Source: PALSA-693 sp963781155 (GTDB lineage Bacteria; Actinomycetota; Acidimicrobiia; Acidimicrobiales; Palsa-688). Taken from it: 64,000 bases of DNA. The notes below the pieces were generated by a model that made no database searches, had not been told where the DNA came from, and was given only the letters and a program-made list of their open reading frames with translations. Below, piece after piece: positions 62,302 through 64,000 of this stretch; position 1 is the first letter of the stretch, and each line of letters opens with the position of its first letter. The stretch lies in the NCBI GenBank assembly GCA_963781155.1, contig CAWAEC010000012.1, positions 62,001 through 126,000 of the forward strand, in the 5' to 3' direction. The position numbers and the translations under genes were made by a program.

Positions 62302-62760
62302 GTGCCGGCGGTGGACGACCAGGATCTGATGCGATTGGCCTTGGCCGCGGCTCGACGGGCGGGCGATTCCGGAGAGATTCCGGTCGGCGCCGTCGTGACC
62401 AGTGGTGATCGGGTCATCGGCATGGCGGGCAACCGGCGGGAGGCGGACGCCGACCCCACCGCCCACGCCGAGATGCTGGCCCTGCGCCAAGCGGCTGCGG
62501 AAATCGGCTCGTGGCGACTGACGGGAACCACCCTGTATGTCACCCTGGAACCGTGCCCGATGTGCGCCGGAGCGGCAGTCGCGGCCCGCATGAGCCGAGT
62601 CGTGTTCGGAACGCCCGATCCCAAGGCCGGGGCCTGCGGATCGCTGTACAACCTGGGCGTCGATCCCCGCCTCAACCACGAACTGGAGGTCGTGCCCGGC
62701 GTCCGGGAAGAGGAGTGCGCCGAACTGCTGCGCAGCTGGTTCGCGTGCCGGCGGCAGTAG
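62302..62760 (+). CDS. tadA: tRNA-specific adenosine deaminase
   Basis: 152 residues. Deaminates A34 to inosine in tRNA-Arg(ACG). Zinc site HAEMLAL near 57 (His and catalytic Glu) and PCPMCAGA near 86 (two Cys), with the family's DPKAGACGSLYNL near 112. The GTG start is chosen by homologous length (VPAVDDQDLMRLAL); a GTG nine bases downstream is possible. Separated by 29 bp from the preceding operon. Confidence 0.93.
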   Translation: MPAVDDQDLMRLALAAARRAGDSGEIPVGAVVTSGDRVIGMAGNRREADADPTAHAEMLALRQAAAEIGSWRLTGTTLYVTLEPCPMCAGAAVAARMSRVVFGTPDPKAGACGSLYNLGVDPRLNHELEVVPGVREEECAELLRSWFACRRQ

Positions 62761-62808
62761 CCGGCTAGTGGCGCGAGCAATATCGACCAAGGGAAAGGAC
62801 GTACCGGC

Positions 62809-63760
62809 ATGCAGCTGTGCCTCATGATCGAGGGTCAGGAAGGAGTGAGCTGGTCGGAATGGGCCGCATTGGCGGACGCGGTGGAATCCGCAGCCCTACA
62901 CGGCTTATTTCGGTCCGACCACTACACGTCCTTCCACGGACCCCCGGGTGCCGCCCTGGACGCCTGGGCCACTATCGCCGGCCTGGGCGCCATGACGAGC
63001 CGCATCCGGCTTGGCACTCTGGTGTCGCCGGCGACGTTCCGGCACCCGAGCGAGCTGGCTCGGGTGGCAGTCACCGCCGACCACATCTCGGACGGACGGA
63101 TCGACGTCGGGGTCGGGGCAGGGTGGTTTGACGCAGAGCACCGACAGAACGGCTTCGAGTTCCCTGACCTGGCCGGTCGGTTCGAATTGCTGACGGAATA
63201 CGTCGAGATCCTCGTTCGCAGCTGGAGCGCCGACACGTTCGACTTTGCTGGTCGACGTTTCGTCCTCGAGGGCCAGCGAGCCTTGCCGGCGCCGGTCCAG
63301 TCGCCACACCCACCCCTGATCATGGGCGGCCAAGGCCGATCCCGATCGCTCGCGTTGGCGGTCCGGTTCGCGGCAGGAGTACAACACTGCCTTCCAGTCG
63401 CCCGAAGAGTGCGCGGGTCTGCGCGATCGGCTGGCAGCGGCCTGCTCACAGGCGGGTCGCGATCCGACCAGCCTGCCGTTATCGCTGATGACGCTTTTGT
63501 CGCCGGGGGATGACGACGGTGATGCCCAACAGCGGCTGGATCGCATGCTCGCTCATTTCCGGGGCCCGCGGGAGCGCTGCCACGCCGGCACCCTGGATGA
63601 GCTCGAGGCCGTCTTGCGCGGGTTCGAAGCGGCGGGAGTGTCGCGCGTCTACCTGCAACACCCGGACCGACGCGACTACGCCGCGATCGGTTTGTGGGGT
63701 GAGCTGGCCAGCCGGCTCAAGACGCCTGATCGAGAAAACGAGCCAGATTCCCGCGCATGA
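62809..63760 (+). CDS. LLM-class F420-dependent oxidoreductase, frameshifted
   Basis: About 317 residues when rejoined. The first frame (to about 185) holds the TIM-barrel start QLCLMIEGQEG, SDHYTSFHGPPG near 36, LGTLVSPATFRHP near 68, and GVGAGWFDAEH near 99, then PLIMGGQG near 169. The downstream frame starts EYNTAFQSPEECAGL and ends NEPDSRA. The switch is in GCAGGAGTAC at 63371-63380, one extra base. Uses F420H2 for hydride transfer; substrate unknown. Overlaps the convergent amidohydrolase end by 44 bp. Confidence 0.85.
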
Positions 63761-64000
63761 TGGCCCGGGAGTCTCCCTCGGACAAGTTTTTGAGCTGGCC
63801 CAGATACGCGGACGGGTCCGGCAGGCCCTCGCCGTGCGGGAAGTCGGAACCGAAGACGAGAGGTTTGACCCCCGTCGTCTCGATGACACGCTCCAGGTTC
63901 TCCTCTGGAAACGGGGCCACGAAACAGTGATCGCGGAAGTACTCCGACGGGCGCATCGCCAGCTTCCCCCAGGTGGCGCGGCGGCCCATGAGAAAGGCGT
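63717..64000 (-). CDS. Amidohydrolase-2 family, C-terminal fragment
   Basis: The last 94 codons of a gene that continues beyond the window. LVFGSDFPHGEGLPDP carries the last metal-aspartate region of the amidohydrolase-2 family, and the C-terminus MRGNLARFLDQAS matches the closing helix. It is a paralogue of the gene at 55144 in fold. Nothing can be said of its N-terminal metal site. Confidence 0.8.
   Translation of the reverse strand, partial: AFLMGRRATWGKLAMRPSEYFRDHCFVAPFPEENLERVIETTGVKPLVFGSDFPHGEGLPDPSAYLGQLKNLSEGDSRAIMRGNLARFLDQAS

Overview
The window is high-GC bacterial DNA. It most resembles an actinobacterium, possibly Acidimicrobiia-like (inference). The support is an acyl-CoA carboxylase epsilon subunit, two mycothiol-dependent-isomerase-like (MDMPI/DinB) proteins, F420-type enzymes (a luciferase-like oxidoreductase and a DDN-type protein), a recR-ybaB-dnaX-SRP RNA-tRNA-Ser block, many GTG starts, and about twenty genes with a TANNNT -10 box only 6-10 nt before the start codon, the hallmark of leaderless actinobacterial transcripts. 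No rRNA, CRISPR array, transposase, integrase or prophage gene was seen.

Layout. 0-3 kb: biotin operon bioA-bioF-bioD on the minus strand, with bioD cut by the window edge. 3-24 kb: mixed accessory metabolism, including a GNAT, a flavin reductase, several alpha/beta hydrolases and esterases, a thioesterase, a D-aminoacylase-type amidohydrolase, an MFS exporter with its MarR regulator, a phytanoyl-CoA dioxygenase, SDRs, a siderophore-interacting protein, a glycosyltransferase and a P450. 24-29 kb: HD protein, a fluoride-channel pair (crcB-DUF190-crcB), and a crotonase/SDR/MDMPI group. 29-33 kb: lysC-asd, then two cyclophilins. 33-39 kb: an unusual repeat array, an S51-like peptidase, an ECF-type sigma factor with a membrane protein and a metallophosphoesterase, and propionyl/acyl-CoA carboxylase beta plus epsilon. 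39-49 kb: housekeeping genes (aat, an exonuclease, map, methylmalonyl-CoA epimerase, thiolase, panE-like, recR, ybaB, dnaX, SRP RNA, tRNA-Ser). 49-58 kb: a minus-strand catabolic cluster (P450, solute-binding lipoprotein, TetR, CoA-transferase, DDN-like protein, SDR, amidohydrolase, aldehyde dehydrogenase) with a TetR-type operator in front. 58-64 kb: MoxR-DUF58-transglutaminase operon, tadA, an LLM oxidoreductase and a truncated amidohydrolase.

The most unusual signal is a family of AT-rich palindromes built on TTTGTGTGATAAAAG and its inverse. They occur singly near 11.35 kb and 23.68 kb and as a four-copy 92-93 bp tandem array at 33.02-33.34 kb. They stand out strongly from the GC-rich background, and one copy supplies the last codons of a gene.

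Eight genes (HD protein, asd, second cyclophilin, sigma-linked membrane protein, dnaX, an SDR, MoxR, LLM oxidoreductase) are each broken by a single-base frameshift, several in homopolymers. Because asd and dnaX are essential, sequencing error is the simplest explanation; these loci are annotated as single genes.
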